Origin: Lithodes maja
Taxonomy: Eukaryota > Arthropoda > Malacostraca > Decapoda > Lithodidae
Direction of reading: 5' to 3'
Length of the DNA stretch: 64,000 nucleotides
Assembly: GCA_037953745.1 (NCBI GenBank)
Contig: JBAKBP010004273.1
Location: 74,702 to 138,701, forward strand
Shown: positions 9,950-19,705 of the stretch, one piece after another
Position numbering within the stretch: position 1 is the first letter of the stretch
How the letters are laid out: each line of letters starts with the position of its first letter
The notes under the pieces: generated by a model
Databases searched by the model: none
What the model saw: the letters and a program-made list of their open reading frames with translations, nothing else
Told to the model about the DNA's origin: nothing
Translations under genes and position numbers: made by a program

Positions 9950-10056
9950 AGATGGCGACCTTCTCCGACATGTTAGTGACACTCCTGAAGGTGTTGGTAC
10001 TGCAGGTGGTGGTGGTCGTCGCCCTCACTCAGGCCCAGGATATGGAGAATCTAAAG
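9950..10056 (+). CDS. Candidate host exon encoding a signal peptide (first coding exon)
   Basis: A pyrimidine-rich acceptor ending in TTCGAACAG stands just before AGATGGCG, which gives a good start context (G at -3 and +4). The ATG at 9952 opens 35 codons with no stop, ending exactly before the donor AAG|GTCAGT (intron phase 0). The peptide has a polar start, then a hydrophobic core (LVTLLKVLVLQVVVVVAL) and a small-residue cleavage-like site TQA|QD. The layout (5' UTR intron, short coding exon with a secretory signal) is typical of a secreted or membrane protein gene. The following exons are not visible, probably because transposons fill the intron or the gene is broken. Base composition is richer in GC than its surroundings. 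I cannot name the protein. Confidence 0.5.
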
Positions 10057-10197
10057 GTCAGTTAAGGGAGCTCAGACGGTCTTGAGCAGCATAATTTACT
10101 GGTTCGGCTCAATGGTTTAAGGAAGGGGTTTAGTTTGCCCTCTAAACCCCTATCAAACTTTTGAAAAACACCCACAAGACCCCCCTTCGATATAAAT
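10057..10197. other. Short intronic or intergenic stretch
   Basis: It starts with the possible splice donor GTCAGT. The second half (CCTCTAAACCCC to ACCCCCCTTCGATATAAAT) resembles an end of repeat family G. No gene is seen. Confidence 0.4.
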
Positions 10198-10650
10198 TGT
10201 TACGACCGGGGCTACGAATAAAACAAGGGCCTTAATGATTGGACTAGTAATATGGCACTATGCAACAACGGTACGCTAGATCCAAACCCTTGAACTTATA
10301 TGCCGGCGAACAAAAACACCTATACCCTCCAGAGTTAATCTGCGATAATGGGGTATCCTTAACAGGGCATAAATGTACTCTACTTCAGGCTAACCCACAC
10401 TGGTATAGCCTGATAACAAACAAGATGCAAGTTACGTTAAAAAGCATAACAGGGAAGCTATGGAAAGATCAATTAAATCACTGCAAGATTTAATACAATA
10501 AAAAGATGCTTCAATACAGTTACTCTAAACAACAATAAACTCTTCACTCCTATCTGAAAGAAAGTGAAGTATAGTCCTACAGCATAGACCTGGAAACTTC
10601 TGAAGAAAGTCTGATGCTCATAAGATGCTCGTATCTTAAATACTGTCTTC

Positions 10651-10717
10651 GTGGCGTAATGCATAAGGTGTTGATTTTCGGCGTGAGCGTCTTGGGTTCG
10701 AATCCACGGACTGCCAC
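10651..10717 (+). tRNA. tRNA-Arg-like pseudogene or SINE head
   Basis: An A box (TGGCGTAATGCATAAGG) and a perfect B box (GGTTCGAATCC) are correctly spaced, and GTGGC at the start pairs with GCCAC at the end. The region around TTCG resembles the anticodon arm of a tRNA-Arg, but the anticodon stem is eroded and the loop is too short. It lies in Gypsy LTR A where related LTRs lack it, so it came in as a retroposed tRNA-derived element. It is not expected to be a working tRNA. Confidence 0.6.
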
Positions 10718-11162
10718 ATGTGTTTGTAATATTTCATTAATCGATTTTAGGAGTAAGGTTGATTGTTGGATAGAACTTAATAATTATATAATGGCAGGAG
10801 GCAGGACACCATACGTGTAGACTGAATACACAAAAGGGTAGGACATACAATGTTAACTGACACGAGAATATTATAAATGCGCAACTGCAGTAATGCTCGA
10901 CACTAAAAGAAGTACTTCCTCATCAACGAAACAGTCTGCTATGGTTGTGCAACTCAACAACAACCTAGACTAATAAATGCCATGAATAATAATGCATACA
11001 TATCATAAAGAGCTCATGTCCTAACTAGTGTCTGCTCGGCGAATAAAGTCTAGCTGGGATATCAAGGTTAGGAAACTGTGGCTGAGCAAGACAGGCTCAT
11101 AGCCTAGCATTGTCCTCCAGGCGGTATGATTAAAGTTACGTTAATGACGGGGATGCTCTCTT

Positions 11163-11195
11163 GGTAGATCCAGATCTCAAGTATCTGGTTCTACC
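11163..11195 (-). promoter_or_regulatory. Covarying LTR stem-loop, copy in LTR A
   Basis: The arms GGTAGATCCAGAT and ATCTGGTTCTACC pair with one mismatch around a 7-base loop (CTCAAGT). The same hairpin, with different but still pairing bases, occurs in the LTRs of Gypsy-B and Gypsy-C, followed by the invariant CCTGGCGATC. Confidence 0.7.
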
Positions 11196-11961
11196 CTGGC
11201 GATCCCTCAAAAGTCAAGCAAAGAGGCAGCACTGTGTTCTAAGGTAGTAGGCAAATGCCCTCTTACAACACGATGCTGCACTCGCAAAAGGCACAACCAA
11301 AAGGACAACCTAGGCTACCACAGAAACCGTCGAAGTTGTGTAGGTATAAGCAAACCGTACATACATCGCTGACAACGACAACAGAAGCCTTATCCCAGTC
11401 TAGCATTAAATAACCCAGCAGAGCACTAAATCAATAATGGAGACACACACCGAGTTCTTAACCTCTACTAACTAAGAACCCTCAACCCTATTATTCTAAG
11501 TACATGTAAATATCTCAGAGAGCGACGCACATAATACGATGGGCCGATATGTAATCGTGTGCAGAACCCAAAGGGAGTGCTGTGACGTTAAAAGATTAGA
11601 GGATTGAAAGAAAAGAAGTTGAGTAAGAGAGACAGTATCAGAATGGTGGAGATATGGGGGACAGTTGTAAAAGGGATGTTAGTCATGTGCGTCCCTAGCC
11701 TGCTCTGAGGAGGGTAGCTCCTCGGGACCCTCAGGATCCCACAAAGGCATGGTGGTCGGCCAATCACAGTCGGATACGTCACAAGACAGCAGGCCTCTAT
11801 GACGCGCCAAGAACCACCAGCCAATCAAAACCGAGAGAAAGCCCACGCGGGTGGGAAACTCCTCCAAGCGAGGGAGGAGGGAGGAGGGAAGCAACACTCA
11901 CTACCCCACCCTGCCCGCTCGCTCTCTCTCTCTCAACTTTACTACAATGCATCTTACATTC

Positions 11962-12758
11962 TATCGTATAAATACGATAGAATATGACTCTTTTGTGATC
12001 TCTTATGTCTCTGTGACGTCACAATCTCTCCTACAGCACGACGTAGGACGAGTAGATCGTATATTATAAGATTGTAAATAAGTTAAGTTATAAAAGGCCT
12101 AATATGCTATTAAGCAATATTGCCATGGTCTTATGTAGTATATATGAATTTATCGTATATATTAATATAATTTATCGTATAGAGCAACCTAAATGCGGTA
12201 CGATAATTTTGGCTCCTGGCGGTTTGCCAAGGCAGCAAGGTGTGCTTTTGAGGTACGCCAGAGCCTTCACGAACACCAACCAGTTAACATCTAATTTTCC
12301 GCCCTCAGTTGATCGTGCTTTTGTGCCTGTAATCACAATACACATACAGCAATACACTCAGCTACACCATCACGACGCTCTCATCGACATCATGACTGAC
12401 TGATAGATAAGCATACATTATAATAATCATGTCCATTCCCATGTAATCATTTATTCTTTCTTTAACTTGACTCGTGTCTTGGGACCGAAGTCTCGTTCCC
12501 CATTGTCCACCACCATATTGGGTAAAACGTTCTCCCTTGCCTCATTGCCACGTGGAACTATTGGTGAGTTAATTCCTGGCTAATATTAACCCTTATAACC
12601 TTACCCTATATATACATTTATTATGTGAGACCTTTGGATATAAATTAGCTTGTTTCAGATTGAATTCAATTTAGATATAGAGTAGTTTTCATTTAGATTG
12701 ATTTTATTTGATTCATTATAGCTTAGTAATATTTAACTTCCATTGATAGTTTACCACA
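11962..12758 (+). repeat. BEL LTR 1 (5' LTR of copy 1)
   Basis: It ends in TTTACCACA directly before the primer binding site. It starts at TATCGTATAAATACGATA, a near-perfect palindrome. The TG expected at the outer end, present in LTR 2 and LTR 3, is absent here (TC instead). Nucleotide differences from the other two LTRs are few, so the array is young. Confidence 0.9.
12089..12099 (+). promoter_or_regulatory. Candidate TATA box in BEL LTR 1
   Basis: TATAAAAGGCC is a strong TATA-box match about 130 bp into the LTR. LTR 3 keeps it, LTR 2 has TATAAAAGTCC, and the LTR at 63254 has TATAAAGGGCC. Confidence 0.5.
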
Positions 12759-12777
12759 TTGGTGCCCAGACCCGGGA
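12759..12777 (+). other. BEL primer binding site
   Basis: TTGGTGCCCAGACCCGGGA follows the LTR without a gap and has the TGG start typical of tRNA-primed elements. The priming tRNA is not identified. An identical site lies after LTR 2 (19295-19313). Confidence 0.7.
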
Positions 12778-12806
12778 ATTAGCTACCAGTAAGGGATTTT
12801 AGGGCA

Positions 12807-12953
12807 ATGAACAAGGGGACATATAACAGGATGCAGGAACAACTCTATGATAAACTGGCAAGGCTAGCCAAGCGATGGTTAGAGCCGGAATGCAGGGTCA
12901 CATCGTTGCGCCTGCCTAAGTCCTGCATCCCACCCATCATCTTTCCCCAGTAA
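12807..12953 (+). CDS. Possible 48-residue leader reading frame of BEL copy 1
   Basis: An ATG-started frame of 48 codons lies between the primer binding site and pol. The copy-2 counterpart is 19343-19489, with one Arg to Cys change. I recognise no domain. Its last codons lie in CATCTTTCCCCAG|TAA, which also looks like a splice acceptor, so the region may be a spliced leader rather than a gene. It could equally be chance. Confidence 0.2.
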   Translation: MNKGTYNRMQEQLYDKLARLAKRWLEPECRVTSLRLPKSCIPPIIFPQ

Positions 12954-13169
12954 TTTTCTTTTCCGTTTCGGACTTCCTGTGACTATTATGACCTGACCTA
13001 ACATTTTTTCTTGTTCAATATGCTCCATTAGTAGGTATTGCTATTTAGTGTACTATTTTTTCTCCATAACATAGAAGTCCGCCGGTTGGCGTCTCTTAAT
13101 TAGACTATTATTTGGCCGTTGTTTTGTAACGTAACATTTAGATACATAGCCTATAGGCTCGCATGCAAA

Positions 13170-16100
13170 ATGGATAAAAACGATAAAGAGACACCGTCTA
13201 GTGGGGTGCTGATCAAAGCCCCTAAAAATCAAAGGGCGGGACTTCGGGGAGTATTAAATAGGCTAATAGTGGACTTAAACACTTTCATCACTACTGCTGA
13301 TCTAGAGGAATTGGAGGCCAGATTAGATAACGTCCAGGCTACCCACGGTCGTATTACGGCTCTGAGTGAGGTGATTGTGGCTGACATGATAGAGGAGGAA
13401 GAGATAATTACAGAGTGTGATAATCGCGCCCTCTATGACGAACCTGTCTTTAGAGCGAAGCGCCTATTACAGCGTGCTGTCACAAGTAAGAAGGGAGGCG
13501 ATAATGAGGCCCATAGAAGGGCTGACCCAAAACAGACTGTACACCTCCCAAAGCTCAATCTTCCTACATTTGGGGGCAAGTTAACCGAGTGGTTAGCTTT
13601 CTGGGACGTATTTCGATCTGCGGTTCATGAATCCTCTTTGGATAATGTCCGCAAGTTTCACTATCTGAAGGGACAAATGGAAGGAGAGGCCTTACATTTA
13701 ATAGAGGGTTTTGCAGTAGTGGGTGGTAGTTATCTGGAAGCGGTACACTTATTAGAGTCCACATACGGGGATAGAGAGCAGTTGAAGATGGCCCATGTCG
13801 TTGCCTTGTTGGGGCTCGCAGAACCACAGTATAAGGTTGATGAGTTGACAAACTTCAGGGCAAATATGGAGTGCCATACTCGATCGCTAGACACCCTAGG
13901 GCTTACCACGCAGGAAATGATAGTCATTATCTTGCGGCAGAAGCTTCCTATGGCAATACTTGATAAGGTAAGATCATTTGAACTGGGGGAGTTCAAAACT
14001 CAGTTCAGCAAGGAGATCAATAATCTACAGTTGAACAAAGGGAAAATGTATGTGTCGGGAGGGAGTGAGAATGTGGAGAAGAGGGGAACAATAAGCATGA
14101 CAGTGGGGACTAAAGTAAAGAAAGAGGGTGTGTATAAGAAACCTGCTCAGATTCTATGTAAGCTATGTAACAACAAACATAAATGGAGTTTCTGCGTAAA
14201 ATACCCAACAAATGAGACAAAACTAGCACAGGCGAAAAGATTGAAGCTATGTGTAGGTTGTCTAAGTGGGGAACATGGTAAGCAGGGACAATGTACTGCT
14301 ACATACTTAAGGCCCTGTCGGCACTGCAAAGGACATCACTTTGATAAGTTGTGTCCTACAGCGGATAAAGTCAAAGACGTCAAAAATGAGGGTACTACAA
14401 CTGTGACACTAGGTAGCACGCAAGACACCACTATATTGCCCACAATACAGATTCCCATGGAAGGTAATGACAGTAACAAAGTTTGTCGGGTACTTCTAGA
14501 TCAAGGATCTCAACGTTCCTTTATAAAGAGGTCCGTACTAGTGGGACTGAAGCACCGAATCGTAGGGGCTGAGACTCTTCGATTACAGGGCTTCACAGGG
14601 GTTACTGATAAACAAGACTACGAGATAGCGGAGATTTCATATTTCTATCGTAAAAACCGGTACTTTATGACTTGTATCGTAGTAGACACCCTACCAGAAT
14701 ATGTATCTGTGGGTGTGAAGAAGGTGGAACACGCATTACGTAGCAAAGGGGTTAACTTGTCAGATCCCATGGGAAATCAGAGTGAGGTGCATGTTCTACT
14801 TGGTGTGGATCATTATTATGAAGTAGTATACCCTGGATTTAAAAAGATGTGTGGTGTAGTTTTAATCCCCACTAAATTTGGATACTGCATGAGCGGAAAG
14901 GTGCATACTACACAGTCAAAGGTCCTGGTCGACACGGTCTCGATATATAGAGTCAATGTAACCGCGGCAGAGGAGTTGGGAAGGGAGGATTCCCAACCTA
15001 GTGACCCTAAGATGGCTGCCGAGTTCGACCTGGAACGACTGTGGAGATTGGATCACATAGGCATTAATCCTATGGAGACTGATTATGACTCGGAAGTTGC
15101 GCTACAAAGGTTTGACGAGTCTGTGTGCTACTGTGCCTCAGACAAGCAATATAAAGTTAGTTTACCCTGGAAGAACAGTGAGATAAGCCTGCCTACCAAC
15201 TATGGTTTGGCATTAGGTCGCTTGCGCGCATTGCAGCGGAAATTGTCTAACGAACCGAGCACGCGCCAGGCGTATGACGATGTATTTCGGAGTTATGAGG
15301 ATAGGGGCTTTATAGAGAGAGTCGATGTCAGGGAACCGTGTAAGAAGGGTAGGGTTCACTATCTGGCCCATCATGGGGTAAAGAAAGACAGCGTCACCAC
15401 ACCAATACGGGTGGTGTATGACTGTTCTGCCCACCAAGGACAACAACCCAGTCTAAATGACTGCCTGTTGACAGGTCCGTCCATGGTGTCGGACCTGTCC
15501 CACCATCTATTGCGGTTTAGGCTGGGGAAGTATGCCTATACCAGTGACATCGAGAAGGCATTCTTGATGGTAAAGCTAAAGGAGGAAGATAGAGATGTTA
15601 CCCGCTTTCTTTGGTTCGGCGACATTAGCGACTCTGAAAGTCCCATCATAATATACCGTTTTCGGGTTGTACTCTTTGGGGCCACTTGCTCGCAGTTTTT
15701 GTTAAATGCCACAATCAGAAAACATCTAGCTGACACTCATGAGGACACAAGTAAACTATCTCGCGGATTATACATTGACAATTTGCAGGGTACTAGCGAT
15801 AGTCAAAATGATTTGTTATATGCATACTGGCAAGCACGCAGATTGTTTGCGGATGCACATCTATTTCTCCGCGAGTGGGTTACTAATAGTGAAGATCTTC
15901 AGAGTTTAATACAGGTGGATGGTACGGCATCTCTTAACCAGGAAAAGTCCAGAAATTTGGGGATGATCTGGCAACCTAAACATGACATACTAACTTTTCA
16001 AACAAGGTCTTTTGCTCAGCAGACAGGAGCGCACACAAAAAGAAGTCTGTTGAGCAAAGTTGCGCAATTTTTTGATCCTTTGGGTCTAGCATTACCTGTT

Positions 16101-18458
16101 ACCATAAGAGCTAGGATTCTAATGCAGGAAGTTTGGAGACGTAAGATAGGATGGGATGACAGTTTGCCCGAGGACTTGAATAACCAAGGGACATTGTTGT
16201 TGAATGAATATGCCATCCTATGTACTAAACCTATACCTCGTAAAGTGGCGGCGTTCGGTGACGTTACGTTACACACGTTTTGCGATGCTAGCGCCACGGC
16301 ATACGGGGTAGCCATATATGTTGTTACTTCATTTGGGGCACATTTAATTACAGCCCGGGCCAAGGTAGCCCCGGTTAAAAAAGTAACTATCCCTAAAATG
16401 GAATTGACTGCCATGCTGCTATTAGCACGTCTGGTGCAACATGTACGCGCAGCATACGAGAGCGAATTAAATATTGAAATCGTTCATGTATGGTGCGATA
16501 GTCAGGTCGCACTCAACTGGATACATAGCAAGAAGTCTCTGCCAGTTTATGTGCGGAATAGGGTAGATGAGATTAGAGCCCTTTTGCCAGACGTTGCTTA
16601 TCATTATGTAAATACAAAGGAAAACCCTAGTGATCTCATAACTAGGGGTATAACGGCTAGCCAGTTAATGAAGTCCGAATTGTGGTGGCATGGTCCAAAG
16701 TGGCTGCTCCATGAAAGTGAATGGACGATATGGCATGCTGTTGGTGAGGGACTTCTGCCACTGGAAACAGTGGCAGTTACAGCCCAACCAAATGAGCCAC
16801 CGGGTCCTATCATGAAGTGGGCAAGATTCGGTGACTATAATAAACTAGTCAGAGTTGTAGCTTGGGTGTTGCGATATGTATCCAATCTCAAGCTTAAAGT
16901 AACGGGCCAACTCTGCAACAGGGGTCACAACATTGATGCTCGTGAATTTAAAGCAGCTGAAGTAACTTTGATCAAATGGGTTCAAATAGAAACCTTTTCC
17001 AATGAATTAGAATCCTTGAAAAGCTCAAATAAGACATTAATGCCTAATATAGTGCGTCAACTAAGGTTGCACCTAGACAATGGCCTCATCAGGTGTGAGG
17101 GTCGCCTGAAGTGGTCGGGTGTACCAGACGGCACAAACCGACCTATACTTATGCCAACAAGACATCACGTTACTGATCTATTGATCATACGTGCACATAG
17201 GGAAGTAAAACACTACAGGGTATGTCATATTATATCAAATTTACGTCTCGCATGGTGGATACCCAGAGTTCGACAAGTAGCTCGACGCGTAGTGAGAAAG
17301 TGTGTAATATGCCAGAGACTAAAGGGTAAACCATATGCAACTGGACCAGCTCCACCTCTACCTGAATGCCGTGTAAAGCACGTAGAACCTTTCCAAGCGG
17401 TAGGATTAGATTACACAGGGGCATTGAAGACGAGGGAGCATGAGAAGGTTTATATATTATTGTTTACCTGTGCGACGTCTCGAGCAATACACCTAGAACT
17501 ATGTGATAATATGTCTAGCGAAGAATTTATGCTGGCGTTCAGACGGTTTTGTGCCCGTCGTTCATTCCCTCAACTCATTCTTAGCGACAATGCTCCCACT
17601 TATGTCCAAGCATCAAAATATCTAAAGGATATGAGTAGTGATCCTACTGTCATCACTTTTTTGGGAGAGAAGAAGTGCGAATGGAGGTTCATTCCAGTTA
17701 AGGCACCTTGGTTTGGTGGAATGTGGGAACGATGTGTCGGCATAGTAAAGTCAGGACTAAGAGCGGTTGTAGGACGTGCTCTATTAAAGAAAAGTGAGTT
17801 GACGACAGTCCTCACAGAGATAGAGGCAGTCGTGAATGATCGCCCGCTTACATATGTGTACACCGACCTGCAAGAACCACTACCATTAACGCCAGCTCAC
17901 TTGCTATATGGAAAACCATTGACTGCGTTTCCATCTGATTTTCAGTCCATAGTAGAGTTAGAGGATCCCTCGTTGTACTCTGAGGTAGCGGTGTCTAAGA
18001 GATACCAGTATATATCCAGGATAATCGAGGATTTTAGGAAACGGTGGATTAGTGAATATCTGCTAGCATTGAGGGAAAGGAGTGTTACTCCCTCTGGTTG
18101 ACCAACGGCACCTACAGTTGGTGAAGTTGTTTTAATTAAAGAAGATAGTCCTCGTTTATACTGGAAATTAGGCCGCGTATTGGAGGTATACAAGGGGGCA
18201 GACTCTGTAGAGCGGGTGGCGCTATTGAAGACAGCCACTGGAACTACTGTTCGTCCTATCGCACGTTTGTACACTTTGGAGCTCGATTCCGCATTGCAAT
18301 CTGAGGCTCCACCTGTTATTGCTGGGTCCGAGGATTCTCAAAGGAACGACTCGCCTCTTACTGATGGTGATCATTCTCGGACCGGGACGCGTCCCAGACG
18401 CGCTGCTGCTGGCGCCGTCGACTTGTGGCGTCAGAAGATAGCCTCTGGGCAACTTTAG
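13170..18458 (+). pseudogene. BEL/Pao gag-pol polyprotein, copy 1 (one premature stop)
   Basis: This is the polyprotein of a BEL/Pao retrotransposon. I prefer the ATG at 13170 (context CAAAATGG) over one 51 bases upstream at 13119. Domains in order, with rough residues: gag-like DUF1759 around LPTFGGKLTEWLAFWD (130-270); three Cys/His knuckles (330-400); DUF1758-type aspartic protease with LLDQGSQRSF (about 443), a variant of the usual DTG; reverse transcriptase with active box YIDN (about 867) in place of YVDD, a variant known in this superfamily; Pao peptidase region; RNase H with FCDAS and WCDSQ (1036, 1108); integrase zinc finger (1340-1382); DDE core (D about 1412 and 1471, E about 1519); DUF5641. 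TGA at 18099-18101 cuts the frame just before DUF5641, where copy 2 has AGA. The frame then stays open to 18458. The integrase zinc finger has HYR where copy 2 has the family-typical HYG. Confidence 0.92.
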
Positions 18459-18480
18459 GTTTAAGGTGGGGTTCAGGTCT

Positions 18481-18495
18481 TTTTTGTGGGGGGAG
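18481..18495 (+). other. BEL polypurine tract, copy 1
   Basis: A G-rich run (GTGGGGGGAG) sits directly before the TGTATCG start of LTR 2, where plus-strand synthesis would be primed. The equivalent for copy 2 is 25018-25032. Confidence 0.75.
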
Positions 18496-19294
18496 TGTAT
18501 CGTATAAATACGATAGAATATGACTCTTTTGTGATCTCTTATGTCTCTGTGACGTCACGATCTCTCCTACAGCACGACGTAGGACGAGTAGATCGTATAT
18601 TATAAGATTGTAAATAAGTTAAGTTATAAAAGTCCTAATATGCTATTAAGCAATATTGCCATGGTCTTATGTAGTATATATGAATTTATCGTATATATTA
18701 ATATAATTTATCGTATAGAGCAACCTAAATGCGGTACGATAATTTTGGCTCCTGGCGGTTTGCCAAGGCAGCAAGGTGTGCTTTTGAGGTACGCCAGAGC
18801 CTTCACGAACACCAACCAGTTAACATCTAATTTTCCGCCCTCAGTTGATCGTGCTTTTGTGCCTGTAATCACAATACACATACAGCAATACACTCAGCTA
18901 CACCATCACGACGCTCTCATCGACATCATGACTGACTGATAGATAAGCATACATTATAATAATCATGTCCATTCCCATGTAATCATTTATTCTTTCTTTA
19001 ACTTGACTCGTGTCTTGGGACCGAAGTCTCGTTCCCCATTGTCCACCACCATATTGGGTAAAACGTTCTCCCTTGCCTCATTGCCACGTGGAACTATTGG
19101 TGAGTTAATTCCTGGCTAATATTAACCCTTATAACCTTACCCTATATATACATTTATTATGTGAGACCTTTGGATATAAATTAGCTTGTTTCAGATTGAA
19201 TTCAATTTAGATATAGAGTAGTTTTCATTTAGATTGATTTTATTTGATTCATTATAGCTTAGTAATATTTAACTTCCATTGATAGTTTACCACA
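18496..19294 (+). repeat. BEL LTR 2 (shared middle LTR)
   Basis: It starts TGTATCGTATAAATACGATA and ends TTTACCACA, so the canonical TGT...ACA ends are intact. It serves as the 3' LTR of copy 1 and the 5' LTR of copy 2. Confidence 0.92.
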
Positions 19295-19705
19295 TTGGTG
19301 CCCAGACCCGGGAATTAGCTACCAGTAAGGGATTTTAGGGCAATGAACAAGGGGACATATAACAGGATGCAGGAACAACTCTATGATAAACTGGCAAGGC
19401 TAGCCAAGCGATGGTTAGAGCCGGAATGCAGGGTCACATCGTTGTGCCTGCCTAAGTCCTGCATCCCACCCATCATCTTTCCCCAGTAATTTTCTTTTCC
19501 GTTTCGGACTTCCTGTGACTATTATGACCTGACCTAACATTTTTTCTTGTTCAATATGCTCCATTAGTAGGTATTGCTATTTAGTGTACTATTTTTTCTC
19601 CATAACATAGAAGTCCGCCGGTTGGCGTCTCTTAATTAGACTATTATTTGGCCGTTGTTTTGTAACGTAACATTTAGATACATAGCCTATAGGCTCGCAT
19701 GCAAA

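Larger units (their letters stand above)
10198..11961 (-). mobile_element. Gypsy LTR copy A, truncated by the BEL array
   Basis: The terminus TGTTACGACC and many internal blocks align with the LTRs of Gypsy-B and Gypsy-C downstream: GTCTAGCTGGGATATCAAGG, ACGGGGATGCTCTCTTG, CCTGGCGATCCCTCAAAAGT, AGAGGCAGCACTGTGTT. By analogy the element reads on the minus strand. The copy is more diverged than the others and stops short of the expected end (about 200 bp missing), where the BEL LTR begins. A tRNA-like insert lies within it. No internal coding region accompanies it, so it is a solo or orphan LTR. Confidence 0.75.

Noticed and set aside
10651..10717. Functional tRNA-Arg gene
   Set aside because: The anticodon stem and loop are damaged and the segment is inserted in an LTR.
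12104..12403. 99-residue frame inside the BEL LTR, kept in all LTR copies (also 18640, 25177 and a shorter one at 63394)
   Set aside because: LTRs of a young element are identical by descent, so conservation shows no selection. The peptide has no recognisable domain.
13564..17863. Several minus-strand frames of 60-132 residues opposite the BEL polyprotein (and their twins in copy 2)
   Set aside because: They are antisense shadows of a strongly coding frame and have no domains of their own.
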